Part shown: one piece after another, positions 61,469 to 64,000 of the stretch
Position numbering within the stretch: position 1 is the first letter of the stretch
Layout: every line of letters begins with the position of its first letter
Program-made: the position numbers and the translations under genes
Notes under the pieces: model-generated
Seen by the model: only the letters and a program-made list of their open reading frames with translations
The model's database searches: none
Told to the model about the DNA's origin: nothing
Assembly: GCA_030833205.1 (NCBI GenBank)
Contig: JAURHS010000001.1
Coordinates: 18,623 to 82,622, forward strand
Source of the DNA: Prosthecobacter sp.
GTDB lineage: Bacteria > Verrucomicrobiota > Verrucomicrobiia > Verrucomicrobiales > Verrucomicrobiaceae
Length of the DNA: 64,000 bases
Reading direction: 5' to 3'

Positions 61469-62422
61469 TTAGCGCACGTTGCCGACGCTGCCGTCGCCTT
61501 CCACCAGACGCAGGGCCCAGCGAATGCCGCCGAGGATGTGGGCCTGATAGGTGCGGGCGATCTCAGGGCTGTTTTTGCGTTGTGCGGTGCCAGCCTGCCA
61601 CTGCGGATCCCAGACATCTTCGCGGTGGCCAAGCGAGCTGTAAAACACGCGACCCTGACCAAACTCCTTGCACCAGGACACGGGGAAGTAACCAGGCGTG
61701 GCATCATTGGGGTGGGCGTTGAGGCCGAGCAGGCCATGCACCTTGTCCTTGGAGAAACTCTTGATGATGTAGATCTCGTCAAAGACCTTGAAGCCCGCAG
61801 GGAAGGGCTTGCCAGCGGGGTGCTGGGCATCGTGGATCACGGGTTGGATTTCCACCTGAGCCTTGTGGGTTTCAAACTCGCCGCCGAGCATGTCCACATA
61901 ACCGCGGAAGGGATGATAGGTGTCTGAGCCACTGTGCATGGCCACCATGGCCTTGCCGCTGCGGATCAATTCCACAAAACCCTCGCGATCGGGGAATTGC
62001 AGGTCGCCGGTGGTGTTGGCAAAGACAAAGCCGTCGTAGTGGCGGATTTTGTCCAAGGCCATCTTCTCGGCCATGTAGGCTTTGATCTTCTGGTTCCACT
62101 CGCCATTGGCCTTGTTGAACTCGGCCAGGGCTGCGCTGTACTGCGCTTGGCGCGCACTGAATTGCGCTTCAGATTCCTTGTCTTTTTTCTGCGGCGGGCG
62201 GCCTGGGTTCTTGGGCTGGCCCTCGGGTTGGTGCACATAGTCCACGCTCCAGGAGCCCGACTCTTCGCCGAGTTGTTTGATGACCTTCTCCGCCGTTTCA
62301 ATGGAGGAGTGGCGGAAGCCCGTGGTGACGGTGACCACGAGGAGTTTTTTTGGTGCCTGAGCCTGGAGCAGGAAAGCGCCAGAGGACAGGATGGCGAGAG
62401 CAGCGAGGAGGGTGGTTTTCAT
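61469..62422 (-). CDS. secreted ThuA-like domain protein
   Basis: The 317-residue protein starts at the ATG at 62422 with a signal peptide, then a ThuA (trehalose utilisation, glutamine amidotransferase-like) domain: KKLLVVTVTTGFRHSSIETAE at the start, then KIRHYDGFVFANTTGDLQFP and MVAMHSGSDTYHPFRGYVDMLGG. A 50-residue Lys/Glu/Ala/Gln insertion between the first and second strands looks like a coiled coil. ThuA proteins in this phylum often act with secreted saccharide enzymes. Function is not settled. It converges with the M29-like gene. Confidence 0.88.
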   Translation of the reverse strand: MKTTLLAALAILSSGAFLLQAQAPKKLLVVTVTTGFRHSSIETAEKVIKQLGEESGSWSVDYVHQPEGQPKNPGRPPQKKDKESEAQFSARQAQYSAALAEFNKANGEWNQKIKAYMAEKMALDKIRHYDGFVFANTTGDLQFPDREGFVELIRSGKAMVAMHSGSDTYHPFRGYVDMLGGEFETHKAQVEIQPVIHDAQHPAGKPFPAGFKVFDEIYIIKSFSKDKVHGLLGLNAHPNDATPGYFPVSWCKEFGQGRVFYSSLGHREDVWDPQWQAGTAQRKNSPEIARTYQAHILGGIRWALRLVEGDGSVGNVR

Positions 62423-62527
62423 GGACAGAATGGCCAGACTAACGCAACCCGCCGCGCAATTCCAGCAGGGATCTGCGGTCAAAGGCCACAAGGCGAGCGC
62501 TCTGGGCGCCTCATTCTTCTCCAGGGC

Positions 62528-63790
62528 TCAGCGCGCCCTGCTCAGCGCCTTGCGGTAGTTCATGATGCCGTCGGCAATGGCGTTGGCAATCATGCGCTGG
62601 TAACTGGGAGAAGCAATCCGCAGGCCGTCTTCGCGATTGGTCACAAAGCCGCCTTCAAAAAGAATGCCTGGGCGGGTGCAGCCGCTGAGCACGCTCCACT
62701 GAGCGCGCTTGATGCCGCGATCCACCAGGCGGAAGCGGCTGACGACCTGGGCATGCACGGCAGTGGCCAGAGCAATGTTGGCGGAGTCATGGGAGTTGCC
62801 CACCAGGCCGCTCCAGTTGACTCCGCCGCCGCGCTCCAAGCTGGCGGCTCCGCCCTGTGGTGTCAGGGCAAAGGTCTCAATGCCCGTGGCGCTGCTGCCT
62901 CCGGAGTTGAAGTGCAGGCTGATGAAGATGCAACGCGGCGTCTGATTGGCGATGGCCACGCGACGGGTCAGAGTGACAAACTCATCGCCCGGGCGCGAGA
63001 GCAACACTTTCAGTCCCCGGGTTTGCAGGGCCTCGCGCAGGGCCTCGGAGAGCTGCAGGGCATAGTTTTTCTCGTAACCGTAAACGCCCCGAGCGCCCAC
63101 ATCATGGCCTCCGTGCCCAGCGTCCACCACTACGGTATCGAAGGCACTGCCATCAGTGATGTGCGTGGGGCGCAGCACCGGATCAATCAGTTTGCTCAAG
63201 TCCAAGCGCGAGAAGAGCGCCTGATCGCCTTCGCCCAGCACGGGGAAGCTCAAAATAAACTTCACATTATTGAGCAGCAGTTCACTGCTTCCCACGCTGG
63301 CCTTGAGGATGATGGAAGGCGATCTCAGCCAGAGGTGTTTGCCATCAAATTGGTGGCTGGGGAACTGATAGAAGCGCTGCATGTCCACGCTGCCGACATA
63401 GTGTCTGCTGCCGCGCACCCTGACTTGCCAAGGCCCGCTTTGATTGCCAGGCAGGGGCACTTCGGCACCGCTGCTGCCGGCGACCTTGCCGGGGTCTTGG
63501 TCCTGAGAAAACTCGCCCGAGCCAGAGGAGGATCGCATGGCCCCCGAACCTGGCGACAGGGTGATTTTCTGTCGCGTCTTGCTGCCGGCGGATTTGTCTG
63601 TGCCGCTGTCGTTGGCCTTGGGGCTGGGGCTGCCGCCACTGTTTTGCGCAGGCGGAGAATCTCCTCCGTTGCCAAGCAGCCGTTGCACCAAACCGCGGGT
63701 ACCCGGCAACTTCACATCCGCGCCCAACGGCGAGGGCGCCTGGATCATGCAGAGCAGGGCACAAATCGCAGCGGCCGACGAGCGGGACAT
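62528..63790 (-). CDS. N-acetylmuramoyl-L-alanine amidase (Amidase_3)
   Basis: The 420-residue secreted protein starts at the ATG at 63790 with a signal peptide. A Pro/Ser/Asn/Gly-rich low-complexity region (about residues 40-110) precedes an N-terminal AMIN-like part, and the zinc amidase_3 domain starts near residue 215. The zinc ligands are in VVVDAGHGGHDVG (His), YEKNYAL (Glu) and ISLHFNSG (His); LFEGGFVTNREDG has the catalytic Glu. It cleaves the lactyl-amide bond of peptidoglycan, probably at division. It lies 51 nt downstream of the partial gene. Confidence 0.92.
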   Translation of the reverse strand: MSRSSAAAICALLCMIQAPSPLGADVKLPGTRGLVQRLLGNGGDSPPAQNSGGSPSPKANDSGTDKSAGSKTRQKITLSPGSGAMRSSSGSGEFSQDQDPGKVAGSSGAEVPLPGNQSGPWQVRVRGSRHYVGSVDMQRFYQFPSHQFDGKHLWLRSPSIILKASVGSSELLLNNVKFILSFPVLGEGDQALFSRLDLSKLIDPVLRPTHITDGSAFDTVVVDAGHGGHDVGARGVYGYEKNYALQLSEALREALQTRGLKVLLSRPGDEFVTLTRRVAIANQTPRCIFISLHFNSGGSSATGIETFALTPQGGAASLERGGGVNWSGLVGNSHDSANIALATAVHAQVVSRFRLVDRGIKRAQWSVLSGCTRPGILFEGGFVTNREDGLRIASPSYQRMIANAIADGIMNYRKALSRAR

Positions 63791-63841
63791 GGGCGCGGGC
63801 TTGTCAGTGACCAACAGAAAGGCGGGCACTCGGCCCGCAGC

Positions 63842-64000
63842 TTAGGCTTCAGGAGTGCCTGCGGCCTGACCGGCGAGGCGAGCGGCGCGCTCGGCCAGCT
63901 CCACATGGAACTGCTCGGGCACGGGCTCCTCTCCGCGGGTGCGGGTGCGGGCAAACCAATCGGCAAAGATCTCTCCGGCCTGGCGCTCGTCCTTGTAGGC
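63842..64000 (-). CDS. C-terminus of a probable sulfite or nitrite reductase (partial)
   Basis: The reading frame enters from the right edge and stops at TAA (63842-63844), giving 52 residues of C-terminus. The stretch YKDERQAGEIFADWFARTR resembles the C-terminal end of ferredoxin-type sulfite/nitrite reductases, where a pattern like ER-x-GE-x-FGDF occurs. The final 30 residues are charged and Ala-rich. Only the tail is visible, so the family call is tentative, but the frame reads as clearly protein-coding. The amidase start follows 51 nt later. Confidence 0.5.
   Translation of the reverse strand, partial: AYKDERQAGEIFADWFARTRTRGEEPVPEQFHVELAERAARLAGQAAGTPEA

Noticed and set aside
1-64000. 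CRISPR array, insertion sequence, integrase or phage genes
   Set aside because: No repeat-spacer pattern, transposase, recombinase or phage structural gene was seen.

Overview
The window reads as ordinary chromosomal DNA from a GC-rich bacterium of the PVC superphylum, most likely Verrucomicrobiota. The evidence is the gene repertoire. There are five Gfo/Idh/MocA oxidoreductases, two secreted TIM-barrel sugar isomerase-like proteins, a DUF1501 protein, a ThuA protein, a giant SGNH/beta-propeller/cytochrome c protein of the PVC type, a Ser/Thr kinase fused to WD40 repeats and a PUR-alpha-like (DUF3276) protein. I saw no phage, insertion sequence, CRISPR array or plasmid module. Genes are tightly packed: no gene-free stretch exceeds about 250 bp, and several convergent genes overlap at their 3' ends. 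Shine-Dalgarno motifs are rare by eye, so starts were mostly chosen from family N-termini and signal peptides.

Layout. 0-4.9 kb: a terminator (possibly behind a tRNA cut by the window edge), a membrane Ser/Thr kinase with WD40 repeats, a lipoprotein and a NERD protein. 4.9-9.7 kb: glmM, a class V aminotransferase, an oxidoreductase and a divergent Tat-type sugar isomerase-like protein. 9.7-11.8 kb: an unknown lipoprotein, an unknown helical protein and a YiiX-like papain-fold protein whose expected catalytic Cys is Ser. 11.8-19.7 kb, mostly minus strand: oxidoreductase, FKBP isomerase, Ala/Lys/Pro-rich protein, hflX, secreted oxidoreductase, ilvD, then the rplU-rpmA operon with a clear terminator. 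19.8-25.5 kb: deacetylase-like protein, GNAT, carbohydrate-binding-like lipoprotein, EEP phosphoesterase, a DEDDy exonuclease behind an extended infA, then tRNA-His and rnc. 25.7-30.3 kb: aroC with a fungal-type cystathionine gamma-synthase homologue, facing mnmG. Two parS-like palindromes lie in and beside mnmG. 30.3-36.2 kb: oxidoreductase, cdaA with a minimal CdaR-like protein, CPBP protease, oxidoreductase and corA. 36.2-42.1 kb: a large unknown protein, secreted isomerase-like protein, yqeY-ispD, leuC without leuD and a small membrane protein. 42.1-48.8 kb: a TatD hydrolase with an apparent one-base frameshift, DUF1501, the giant cytochrome protein, ssb and a YHS-like secreted protein. 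48.8-64 kb: PUR protein, TPR protein, mobA, APC permease, lpdA, yqgE, an MFS-SDR operon, AEC and EamA transporters, an M29-like protein, ThuA, an N-acetylmuramoyl-L-alanine amidase and the end of a probable sulfite/nitrite reductase.

How the genes fit together. The housekeeping part covers translation (rplU, rpmA, infA, hflX, mnmG, tRNA-His, rnc), cell wall precursors and remodelling (glmM, amidase, cdaA), amino acid biosynthesis (aroC, ilvD, leuC, cystathionine synthase) and isoprenoids (ispD). Scattered among these are the secreted or periplasmic oxidoreductases, isomerases, DUF1501, ThuA and PVC cytochrome proteins. In this phylum such proteins are generally linked to breakdown of complex saccharides; that link is inference here, since no glycoside hydrolase or sulfatase is in view.

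The most noteworthy items are the parS-like pair at mnmG (possible origin-proximal location), the roughly 90-residue Pro-rich extension on IF-1, the TatD frameshift, the Cys-to-Ser papain-like protein with its two unknown partners, the minimal CdaR partner of CdaA, and an M29-like protein that appears to lack the catalytic Tyr.
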